From contig NZ_CP036276.1 of assembly GCF_007747995.1 (NCBI RefSeq), positions 4,145,001 to 4,209,000 on the forward strand: a stretch of 64,000 nt of DNA, given 5' to 3'. This DNA is from Symmachiella dynata (lineage in GTDB: Bacteria > Planctomycetota > Planctomycetia > Planctomycetales > Planctomycetaceae). Below are positions 27,501-34,991 of this stretch, piece by piece. Numbering within the stretch: the first letter of the stretch is position 1; the number at the start of each line of letters is the position of its first letter. Both the position numbers and the translations under genes were made by a program. The notes under the pieces were generated by a model. The model worked only from the letters and a program-made list of their open reading frames with translations, searched no databases and was not told where the DNA came from.

Positions 27501-30175
27501 CCATCGTCTGGTCGGACGAAACCGGTCAATGGACCGATGACACTCAGATCCGACAAGGCATTCCGTTTCGAGGTCACAAAGGCCCCGTGTTTTGCGCCCG
27601 CTTCACTCCCGATGGCAAACACGTAGTCTCGGGAGGTTATGACCGCCGCATTTTGATCTGGGAACCCGAAGCGATTGTCGAATTCGATTTCCGCAATCTG
27701 GCCGAAGGATTAGCGCCCACTGAAACCACATTTCAAGAATTGACCGGCCACACGGACACCGTGCGGTCGATTCGCTTCTCACAAGACGGATCGTTGATCG
27801 TCTCCAGCGGTCGCGATAATACCGTCCGCGTGTGGGACATTGGCTCCGAGAAATTGATCCGGACATTTCGCGGGCACGGCAGTGCGGTCGCGGCGGCCGA
27901 TTTTTCCGCTGATGGACGCTGGATCCTCTCTGCCGGAGGCGATGGGCAAGCCAAACGTTGGAGTCTGGACGGCGACGACGAAATCCAAACGCTGCAAGGT
28001 CGCCGGCTTGCTGGGCATACTAACGCCGTGTTGGGCGCCAGTTTTTCACCCGACGGCCAACAGGTGGTAACCGCCAGTCAGGACCGCTATGCCAAATCAT
28101 GGTCGGCCGAATCCGGCGACGTCACACGCGCGTTCTTCGAAGGACATCAGTTTCTTTCCTCCTCGGTCGTATTCTTGCCCGACGGACGGCGACTGATCAC
28201 CAGCGCCATGGATAATACGGCGCGTGTGTGGGATTTGGCTTCGGGAACGGAGGAATTCTCGCTGTTGGGGACGGGGCGCAAAGCGGCTGTGGCCGCCTCG
28301 CCTGATGGAGATTGGATTGTGACCGGCAGCGATCAAGCGACCGTAAAGCTATGGGACGCCGCCAACGGAAAACTGGTGCGAGAATTCACCGGTCATGCAC
28401 ATGAAGTCACCGCCGTTGCCATGAGCACGGCCAAGGGAGGATTAGTACTCTCTGGAGATGAAGCTGGCCGCTGCTGGTTATGGGATGCCAGTACTGGAAA
28501 GCAAATTCGGAGACTGACCGGAAAACTAGGAGGACATTCCGGACGCATCGTCGCGGCCGCGTTCACCATCGACGGACGCCGCGCATTAACGGCCAGCAAC
28601 GACCGTACCGTCGCCCAATGGGATGTGGAGACTGGTGAGGAGTTGGTTGACCGCGTTTTAAAACATCCCGCAGCCGTCACGGCAATGGCCCTCGCGCCGG
28701 AAGGTGGGTTTGCCTTAACCGGTTGTCTCGACGGTACGGTCCGATATTGGGATATTCAAAGTGGAAAGCTGTTGCACTCGTTCGTAGATGTGGGTGGGAG
28801 TGGCGCTGTTTCTGATAACTTGCGGTCGCTGATGGAAGAACGTGCCTGGTCTGTGGCTGATCTAAGCCGGCAAAGTCACGTTCGTGAGGAAGAGATCGAC
28901 AAACTATTTTCCGGCAAGGCGGTAGTTGAAGCAGCCACGATTGATCAGTTGGCCAAAGCGTTTGATGTTGCAACGACAAAACTACATGAATCGGTCCCGG
29001 TTTCGGTGAGCCTTTCCCCGGCTGGGATGGCAGCGGCAACCTATGCGGCCGACGGGAAAGTCCGCGTGTGGGAAGTAGCCTCGGGACGTGAAGTCCTTAA
29101 TCAAGAGTATCCATTTTTGATTTGGTCGGCGGCGTTTGACCCGCAGGCGCAAGGCTCACGGCTGGCCGTTGTCGGTGGAAATCAGACGCATTTGCTCGAA
29201 GCGGCTACCGGACAAGTCGCGATGGCGTTCGGCCCGCACGGAGCGGTCGCCTCCGCGAACTTCTCGCCCGATGGCAATCGCCTAGTGACGGGCAGTTGGG
29301 ATAGTTCGGCACGTATCTGGGATGCGGTCAACGGACGTGTGCTGGCCAAATTGGAAGGGGCACATGCCGGCGCCATCAATAGTTGTGTTTTCTCGCCCGA
29401 TGCCGAAGGCCGATTTGTCCTCACCTCCAGCGACGACGGAACTGCTAAACTTTGGGAGATTGTCACCCAACGGCACAAAGTCTCTCCAGACGCCGCTGAA
29501 GTCGATGTCCGTATAGGCCGCGTGGTACGCACCTATGCCGGACACACCGCTCGCGTGGGATTTGCAACATTCTCTCCCGACGGACGCTGGGTCCTGACCG
29601 CTTCGGACGACAAAACAGCTGCCCTGTATGAAACATCGGCACCCGCAACCTCCGGCGCAGACGAACAGCAAATCCAACCCGCCTGCGTATTACGGGGGCA
29701 TGAATGGGAAGTCCTCTGCATCGCCGCTTCGGCCGACGGGACACGGGTCATCACCGGCAGCGCCGACAATACAGCCCGTGTCTGGGACCTCGATATCCAA
29801 GAGGACGGCAGTATAAAGGCCGCTCCCAGCTTGCTATTGGACGGACATACTTCAAGCGTCACCTGCGTCGCATTTTCGCCGCCGCAGGACAAAAACAACA
29901 ACGGCCAGTGGGATCCCGGTGAAACCAACGCCGTCCGTGCCATCACTTCCAGTCGGGACAACAGCGTCAAGCTGTGGGACACCACAGTCAATTCCAGCCG
30001 TGACCAGGACGACGGGACCGGAGGAATGTTGAATGCGACCGAGATCCTGACCTTGACCGAACATGATCGTACGGTGACATCAGTAGCGTTTTCCAACGAC
30101 GGCCGCCGCATTCTCTCAGCCAGCCGCGACGGTCGGGCGATTGTTTGGAAATCCGTCGACTGGTCAGCACCGTAA
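24581..30175 (+). CDS. Zinc-ribbon Ser/Thr kinase with WD40 array and inserted XRE-like helix-turn-helix
   Basis: The 1864-residue protein starts with a zinc ribbon (C4, C7, C21, C24). An acidic linker (about 40-200) repeats short Thr motifs such as RTIAD, QTIAD and ETFVT. The Hanks-type kinase domain (about 237-500) has LGKGGMGVVYE, the VAVK lysine, HRDLKPDNV and MDWGLAQ, where DWG replaces DFG as in many planctomycetal kinases. Then come a helical region, one membrane helix (RGLVAIVLAVVSIGLLLVM, about 608-627), a long Glu/Ala/Lys coiled coil (about 630-770) and a C-terminal array in which I count about 21 WD40 blades, enough for three seven-bladed propellers. Between blades 13 and 14 lies an XRE-type helix-turn-helix (about 1413-1470). 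The kinase is cytosolic and the propellers should be periplasmic, which makes the HTH puzzling. The SecA-like gene starts 28 bases downstream. Confidence 0.9.
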   Translation: MLNCPHCRTTLKTSDLELDACPHCGAVLVPSNSESSLGTDRTIADNPDEAADATTAETPTVADVDAAKSAETDETFVTNVLDDDQTSAKTIANTESSDSPRDTESDKTIVVDSGTFEAPSDGNQTIADSGHIAATEQTFVSDEFDADRTIANDPDQGPGSDQAAAIDRTFVTEDVDITANLDRSMADDWSIAIKNDDAPTTSIRAKERFEPSSNSSLVIKPRAVQSTTIPTETDEAEYEILGILGKGGMGVVYEARQTSIDRSVAVKMLGEKTKSGAQNQQKFLAEAVVTGELDHPNVVPIYDVGVNDRGSLFYSMKKVQGTPWSKVIKDNSQAENLDILLRVADAVAFAHSRGIVHRDLKPDNVMLGEFGEVLVMDWGLAQPTETFRKKNTVANIRSLGGTPSYMAPEMVLGPVESIGPASDTYLLGAILYEILTGKPPHTASNVSQALVYAGKNIVKPPEETNELTEIAMRAMATNPEDRYPSVRDFQNDIRDYQSHIESVALSGVAEEYLRKSRETDEYEGFSRALFAFEEASSLWEGNTSAKRGAAAARLEYAQTALEKADFDLSESLLDADNPDHTELLQQVITKKQERAAHKRRLRRAKLLVRGLVAIVLAVVSIGLLLVMKAEKTARRERDVAEQQRQLAESETLRANEAAEKESLARVVAEKATILEKEATAKAKKALAAEEAARKAAVLAWKAEEEAKQKETEAKEKETKARKLAEEERLRADEARVAAIAAKEAEEYEAYIARIGLAAAKIDENAFDSARVLLEDCDPKFRQWEWGRLMYLCSQSEKSFDVREPASCLALAPDNQTFVTGGPSGTARIWNAQDGKLLHECRHVGDVIHAVAFSPDGRLLATGGDDTNSLIKIWDAKTGQPIERQFGPPASEDAFETGHTQTVTSVQFSHDGRRLLTASLDGTARLWDVESGKQIQRLFGHNWWVWSATFRREQDAQGQAVDEKRIVTTGQDGTAIVWSDETGQWTDDTQIRQGIPFRGHKGPVFCARFTPDGKHVVSGGYDRRILIWEPEAIVEFDFRNLAEGLAPTETTFQELTGHTDTVRSIRFSQDGSLIVSSGRDNTVRVWDIGSEKLIRTFRGHGSAVAAADFSADGRWILSAGGDGQAKRWSLDGDDEIQTLQGRRLAGHTNAVLGASFSPDGQQVVTASQDRYAKSWSAESGDVTRAFFEGHQFLSSSVVFLPDGRRLITSAMDNTARVWDLASGTEEFSLLGTGRKAAVAASPDGDWIVTGSDQATVKLWDAANGKLVREFTGHAHEVTAVAMSTAKGGLVLSGDEAGRCWLWDASTGKQIRRLTGKLGGHSGRIVAAAFTIDGRRALTASNDRTVAQWDVETGEELVDRVLKHPAAVTAMALAPEGGFALTGCLDGTVRYWDIQSGKLLHSFVDVGGSGAVSDNLRSLMEERAWSVADLSRQSHVREEEIDKLFSGKAVVEAATIDQLAKAFDVATTKLHESVPVSVSLSPAGMAAATYAADGKVRVWEVASGREVLNQEYPFLIWSAAFDPQAQGSRLAVVGGNQTHLLEAATGQVAMAFGPHGAVASANFSPDGNRLVTGSWDSSARIWDAVNGRVLAKLEGAHAGAINSCVFSPDAEGRFVLTSSDDGTAKLWEIVTQRHKVSPDAAEVDVRIGRVVRTYAGHTARVGFATFSPDGRWVLTASDDKTAALYETSAPATSGADEQQIQPACVLRGHEWEVLCIAASADGTRVITGSADNTARVWDLDIQEDGSIKAAPSLLLDGHTSSVTCVAFSPPQDKNNNGQWDPGETNAVRAITSSRDNSVKLWDTTVNSSRDQDDGTGGMLNATEILTLTEHDRTVTSVAFSNDGRRILSASRDGRAIVWKSVDWSAP

Positions 30176-30202
30176 GCAGAACCTGGAGACACCTCTCTCG
30201 AC

Positions 30203-32140
30203 ATGTGGGGCATCTTGTCACAATTCGGAATGGTCTCGGCCCGCGGCGAATTCAACCGCGCTCAAGCCGCGCTGCGCCGTGTGACAATCGCCGAACGAGA
30301 CCTGGGCAGTTTCACCGACGAGCAATTACTCCGGGAAAGCTCCTCGCTACGGTATCGCGCCAAGTGCGGAGACGCCTTAGATGCATTACTGCCCCGCGCC
30401 TTTGCTCTGGTGCGCGAAACCGCCGGTCGGCAATTGGGCATGCGGCATTACGACGTGCAAATTATCGCGGGAACCTTATTAGCACGCGGATGTTTAGCCG
30501 AGATGGCAACCGGCGAAGGCAAGACATTGTCCGCCGCATTACCGTTATACTTGCACGCTTTATCCGGCAACGGCGCGCATTTGGCGACCGCCAACGACTA
30601 CCTAGCGAATCGCGATGCCGAATGGATGCGGCCGATTTTTGCGGCATTGGGGCTTTCCGTCGGCGTGATTCAATCCGACATGCTCCCCGATCAGCGGCGC
30701 GCGGCGTATGCCTGCGATGTCACCTACGGGACAGCTAAGGAGTTCGGCTTTGACTTTTTGCGAGATCGGTTGCTAGGAAGCGAACATGGTCTCCTCAATA
30801 CCGGATTCCACAATCACGGCGAACACCGCGCCGCACAGTTCGTACAACGCGACTTGAACTACGCGCTGGTCGATGAGGCTGACAGCATTTTGATCGACGA
30901 AGCTCGTATCCCCTTGATCATCAGTCAGTTTGAGTCCGCATCATCCGCAAAACTGACCGCAGTCTCAAAATGGGCCGCTGACATCGTCGGCCGTTTAGAA
31001 CAGACGACAGACTTTGTGCTGGATCCGGAAATCTCGACATTTCGCCTCACCCCCGCCGGTCGAGAATTGATCCGCCGATTTCCCAAACCGTCGACCTTGG
31101 CGGGCATCCCAGTCAGCGACCTTTACCACAGCGTCGAACAAGCGATCTTGGTGCACCAGCGATTTCGCCGCGAACAACAATATGTGATTCAAGACGGCGA
31201 AGTCGTGATTGTCGATGAATTCAACGGACGTATCGCCAATGGACGCCGCTGGCGCAACGGTTTGCATCAAGCGATCGAGGCCCGTGAAGGTTTGGCAATT
31301 TCTCCCGTCTCGTCATCCGCAGCACAACTCACCACGCAGGAGTTATTTCTTCGCTACAACTGTTGGGCCGGCATGTCGGGCACGCTTCTACCCGCCGCAA
31401 GGGAAATCAACAGCGTCTATCACCGGCCCACCGTCGCCGTCCCTCTCAACCGTCCCTGCCAGCGGAGCCATTGGCCCGATCAGGTCTTTTTAACGGCCGC
31501 CGAGAAATGGACGGCGATCGTCGAAGAGATACGCACCGTCAGCCAGCAAGGCCGTCCCGTCTTGGTCGGAACGCGGTCGATTGAGAAATCAGCACACCTC
31601 TCCCAATTACTCGACCAAGCGGGCATCTCGCACCAAGTCCTCAACGCGCTGCACGTTCGTAGCGAAGCCGAACGCATTGCCAGTGCCGGGCAGCAGGGAC
31701 AAGTCACCGTCGCCACGAACATGGCCGGTCGCGGCACGGACATTGGTTTGGGACCGGGAGCAGCTGAATTAGGCGGTCTGCACGTGATCGGCACGGAATT
31801 GCACGAATCTCCACGGATCGATCGCCAACTCAGCGGCCGCGCCGCACGCCAAGGAGATCCTGGAAGTGACCGGATGTTTCTTTCACTGGACGATGAAATC
31901 CTCGAAGCAGGTTTTGGAAAGGAACAATCCGCCAAACTGCGAGCAGCTGCCCAGAAGCGCAAAGACACACGCGGCTTAGCCAGTCTCTTTCGATCCGCGC
32001 AGCACCAAGTCGAAAAGCGACACGCAGGTCAGCGGCGGCAATTGATTCAGTCCGCACTGCGCCGACAAGACCAGCTTGAACAATTGGGACTCGATCCGTT
32101 TTTAGAAGTCGAAGAGGACGCGTCCATCGCGCTTTCTTAA
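30203..32140 (+). CDS. SecA-like preprotein translocase ATPase, C-terminally short
   Basis: The 645-residue protein has all SecA ATPase motifs: Walker A EMATGEGKTLSA (101-109), LATANDYLANRDAEWM, DVTYGTAKEFGFDFLRD, Walker B VDEADSILIDEARIPLI, the NBD2 motifs GTRSIEKS and VTVATNMAGRGTDIGLG, and the arginine-finger region RQLSGRAARQGDPG. The preprotein-binding domain is present (VVIVDEFNGRIANGRRW). The protein ends soon after the first part of the long scaffold helix (AQHQVEKRHAGQRRQL), so the helical wing, the two-helix finger region and the zinc-binding tail of the 830-900 residue housekeeping SecA are missing or not recognisable. It is therefore an accessory SecA-type ATPase, not the main one. 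Start at ATG 30203; GGAGA is 16 bases upstream. Neighbours suggest a link with the export genes at 32442-40184. Confidence 0.85.
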   Translation: MWGILSQFGMVSARGEFNRAQAALRRVTIAERDLGSFTDEQLLRESSSLRYRAKCGDALDALLPRAFALVRETAGRQLGMRHYDVQIIAGTLLARGCLAEMATGEGKTLSAALPLYLHALSGNGAHLATANDYLANRDAEWMRPIFAALGLSVGVIQSDMLPDQRRAAYACDVTYGTAKEFGFDFLRDRLLGSEHGLLNTGFHNHGEHRAAQFVQRDLNYALVDEADSILIDEARIPLIISQFESASSAKLTAVSKWAADIVGRLEQTTDFVLDPEISTFRLTPAGRELIRRFPKPSTLAGIPVSDLYHSVEQAILVHQRFRREQQYVIQDGEVVIVDEFNGRIANGRRWRNGLHQAIEAREGLAISPVSSSAAQLTTQELFLRYNCWAGMSGTLLPAAREINSVYHRPTVAVPLNRPCQRSHWPDQVFLTAAEKWTAIVEEIRTVSQQGRPVLVGTRSIEKSAHLSQLLDQAGISHQVLNALHVRSEAERIASAGQQGQVTVATNMAGRGTDIGLGPGAAELGGLHVIGTELHESPRIDRQLSGRAARQGDPGSDRMFLSLDDEILEAGFGKEQSAKLRAAAQKRKDTRGLASLFRSAQHQVEKRHAGQRRQLIQSALRRQDQLEQLGLDPFLEVEEDASIALS

Positions 32141-32441
32141 ACAGGTTACCCGTGTCGACGGGTTGCTACGTCGAACAGAGACCGCGTCCCCGGAAGGGCG
32201 AAGCTCCGTCTGATCCGCATCGGTACACTCAGCATGGTTTGCAAGATCGTAGAGAAAGCAAGCGTCTCGATCAGTTCACATAACCGCCTGGGGTGCCACT
32301 GGCGGCTTGTCCGCCAGTGCGATGGAAGAGCATATTCTCCATGCCAATCGACGACAAACAACATGCGTACTGCAAGCCTCCAGCGCGCCGACAAACGTGA
32401 ACGGAGAAGTCATGTCGAAACGCTGTAGTATTTGCCTACGA
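32141..32441. other. Convergent intergenic region with two hairpins
   Basis: This 301-base gap separates the ends of the convergent SecA-like and TolC-like genes. ACCCGT-gtcg-ACGGGT at 32148-32163 lies eight bases after the SecA-like stop and may end transcription, although no T-run follows. A second hairpin (32297-32319) belongs to a dispersed repeat. No gene seen. Confidence 0.5.
32297..32319. repeat. Dispersed hairpin repeat with CTTGT loop, copy 1
   Basis: CACTGGCGG-CTTGT-CCGCCAGTG is a perfect nine-pair hairpin preceded by GGGTGC. A second copy at 55283-55305 has the same flank and loop but a stem changed at paired positions. Confidence 0.8.
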
Positions 32442-34604
32442 TCAGTTCACATCGAATAAACCAACCGCGTCTTCGCTCTCCCCATCGAACTCATCATCAA
32501 ACCACGCTTCCGCTCCATCGTTATCGTCGGGGGCAGGAGGCACAGCGACGGGTTCTGAGATTTCCGGTTCGCAATCTTCCGGCAAGACCTCGGCGAATCG
32601 GCTCACCTGCCCGTAAGGGCCGCGGCTGACCACCGGATCGGAATAGGTCTTTTGCAGATCCTCGAGATTATGAATCCGTGATTGCAATCGTTCTTCCGCA
32701 TCGCAATAAGCGGCTTGCGGCCAGGGGCCTTCGGATAGATAAATCTGATTATGCTCCAGCAAAGTCCCTTCAGCATAGAACAGATTTTTTAGTCCCAGCG
32801 CATATTCGACGCGGGCTTTGTAGTGGGCGCTATCTGCTTCGGCAAACCGTCGTTGTGCGTCGAGAACGCGGTCAAGATCGGTGATGTTTTCCTTCTCGAA
32901 TTTGTCCTGTAACACTTCAAATTCCCGCTTGGCTGCCAAACGTCGATTGAATGTCGTCTTCACCGAGGCCTGTGACCGCTTCACCTCGCCCACGCTATTA
33001 CTCAAATCGTGGACCACTTCCCGTTCTTGCTCGTGCAAAATTGCTCGGTCGCGGGCCAAGGCCAATTCCGCGTTTTTCACCGCAGCATTCGCACGTCGAT
33101 GGCCCAACGGCACCGCGAATTCCATCCCCAATTCCCATTCTTGGTAGTCGCCGCTCCCGAGATTTCCCCAGGCATTATTAAACTGGCCGTTGACGCCGGC
33201 ATGTTGCCCCATCAGGTCCTTACCGAATCCGCGGAACCGGTAGGTCCCCAAGGCATCTAATCGCGGCAGCAGGAATTTGTTCGTGGCTTCCAACTCCAAC
33301 ATCCGGCGTTTGACTTGCCATCGTTGCCGGCGCAATTCGACGCGGCGTGCTAAGGCTTCGGATTTGATCGTCTCCCAATCGAAAATCACTTCCGCTACAG
33401 GGGGTTCGTCGATCGGGCGCAGTAGCGTCCCATCCGAGAGTGGCAGCCCCATCAACAGCCGCATCCGCCGCTCAGCGACCTGAATTCCTTCCAGTCCGCG
33501 AAACGTACCACCGCGACTGCCGTTGTTGTCCCGCGTCCCTTCGACCAATCTGCCGGAGAGCGCGTCCTGCACCGCCTCTTCAAATCGATAGTATTGTTCT
33601 TGAGCCTGCGCTTCGTTTTCTTCTTCACCACCCACGCGTCCGGCAAGATTGAGCGCCTTAACGCGCCGCCATGTTTCTAAAGCGGCGTCGCGGGCAGCGA
33701 TACGTGAATGCAAATTGCGGTACGAAAAGTAGAGGTCCCAATACGCGTTTTCTACGTTACTGATGAATTTGATCACACTTTCTTCAAAGTCCGCCAGACT
33801 GACATCTTCATCAATACGTGCCAGCATCACGCCGTTAAATCGCGATCCGTAGGGCAATCGCGGTAACGTTGCCGTGCTGCCGGTACCGGGAGGAAATTGC
33901 GGACCGGCGATGCGGTTGAATTCCACACCGGCTCCCAATAGCAACGGTTGGCGGACATTGGCCTCGATCCGCGTATCCCATGCACTGGGAAATCGGTTGC
34001 CCGGAGCGTTGTTCGCGTCGTAACCGGTGATTTGCCGAATGCCTAACTCGGCCCCAGTCACCGCTCGTTTGTCCAATCCATATTGCATAAATGCGGCGTC
34101 TTGTTGCAGCATCTGCGTGCCGAATGCGGTGACCGCGTTATTGACGGCCCGGTCATTCTTCTGATGGAAGCCATTGGCATAAAAATTGGGATCAAAGGCG
34201 CTCAACGCTCCTTCCACACCAAATCGTGGATCAGTCTCGGTGATGGCTGGATCGTAGGTTGTGGCTACGACTTGTGGGGCATCCAAGACTCGTCCGCCCA
34301 GATCCCGCAGTACGCGGGAATTCGAGAGCGCCGTCTTGACGGTTTGTTCCAACGTCAGGTCCGTAAACTCGGCGATGTCAACATCTTCAACGGTCAAGGG
34401 TGCCGGCGTGATGGACGCATCGAGATCCGGCCCCTCATCGACAAGTGGTTCTTCGATTTCAGTCGAGGCGATCTGATAATCACTCAAATCAGGCGAGAAC
34501 GGCACGTAGGAATTCGTGCTGCTACAACCCGTGTACGCCACAGCCATGAAAATCATGGCTGCTAACCAGACCGCTCGTGTTGCAGGTGAACGGGTGTAAT
34601 ACAC
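32442..34604 (-). CDS. TolC-like outer-membrane efflux lipoprotein
   Basis: The frame is open from 34667 (TTG), but GTG 34604 gives a compact lipoprotein signal: YYTRSPATRAVWLAAMIF followed by lipobox VAYTGC. This start is my choice; 720 residues result. Long alpha-helical stretches of the outer-membrane efflux protein family (PF02321) are seen twice: VIKFISNVENAYWDLYFSYR with a following helical part, and NAELALARDRAILHEQEREV through FEVLQDKFEKENITDLDRVL. Between them, beta-strand-like segments GLPLSDGTLLRP and MEFAVPLGHRRANAAVKN fit the barrel. It is much longer than E. coli TolC (471 mature residues), with an acidic C-terminal tail. It should form the outer-membrane duct for a tripartite exporter, most likely with the adaptor genes starting at 34992. 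Confidence 0.85.
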   Translation of the reverse strand: MYYTRSPATRAVWLAAMIFMAVAYTGCSSTNSYVPFSPDLSDYQIASTEIEEPLVDEGPDLDASITPAPLTVEDVDIAEFTDLTLEQTVKTALSNSRVLRDLGGRVLDAPQVVATTYDPAITETDPRFGVEGALSAFDPNFYANGFHQKNDRAVNNAVTAFGTQMLQQDAAFMQYGLDKRAVTGAELGIRQITGYDANNAPGNRFPSAWDTRIEANVRQPLLLGAGVEFNRIAGPQFPPGTGSTATLPRLPYGSRFNGVMLARIDEDVSLADFEESVIKFISNVENAYWDLYFSYRNLHSRIAARDAALETWRRVKALNLAGRVGGEEENEAQAQEQYYRFEEAVQDALSGRLVEGTRDNNGSRGGTFRGLEGIQVAERRMRLLMGLPLSDGTLLRPIDEPPVAEVIFDWETIKSEALARRVELRRQRWQVKRRMLELEATNKFLLPRLDALGTYRFRGFGKDLMGQHAGVNGQFNNAWGNLGSGDYQEWELGMEFAVPLGHRRANAAVKNAELALARDRAILHEQEREVVHDLSNSVGEVKRSQASVKTTFNRRLAAKREFEVLQDKFEKENITDLDRVLDAQRRFAEADSAHYKARVEYALGLKNLFYAEGTLLEHNQIYLSEGPWPQAAYCDAEERLQSRIHNLEDLQKTYSDPVVSRGPYGQVSRFAEVLPEDCEPEISEPVAVPPAPDDNDGAEAWFDDEFDGESEDAVGLFDVN

Positions 34605-34991
34605 GGAGGTTATCTCGACTTTTTGGAAATTGAGATCGACAACTTTGCCCCAGCGGCACCGCACCAACGCTCGACCGCCACGACCTAAGACTAAGCGTTA
34701 GGCGATCATCCGTGAGCGGACCCTAGACATTGATGTGGACGTACCAATACGAAGTATCGGCAATCCACGCGATCGGCATGACCGGTACTATTGATACAAG
34801 CCGGAAATTCCATATTTCCCATTCAATTGCCCCAGTCTGCCATATGAGAGGCACGTGCAGATAGCCTCGCCCAGCGAACAGATCCGCCATCAAGCCGCGC
34901 AGACAGCTGTTCGGTAGCGGTTTAGAATGAATCACCGCCCGTACAAAACATCATATCAATTGCCGCCCCTGTTCTTTTTTCCGAGCCTTCG
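34605..34991. other. Divergent intergenic region
   Basis: These 387 bases lie between the divergent TolC-like and GAF-HlyD genes and should hold promoters for both, so the two transcription units could be coregulated. No convincing gene or operator was seen. Confidence 0.4.

Noticed and set aside
30145-30738. 197-codon frame overlapping the kinase end and SecA start
   Set aside because: It is an Arg-rich shadow frame; both overlapping genes have intact motifs.
24581-32140. Defence or phage-related island (kinase plus SecA-like ATPase read as helicase)
   Set aside because: The ATPase has SecA-specific preprotein-domain motifs, not those of a nucleic-acid helicase, and no nuclease, integrase, or restriction gene is near.
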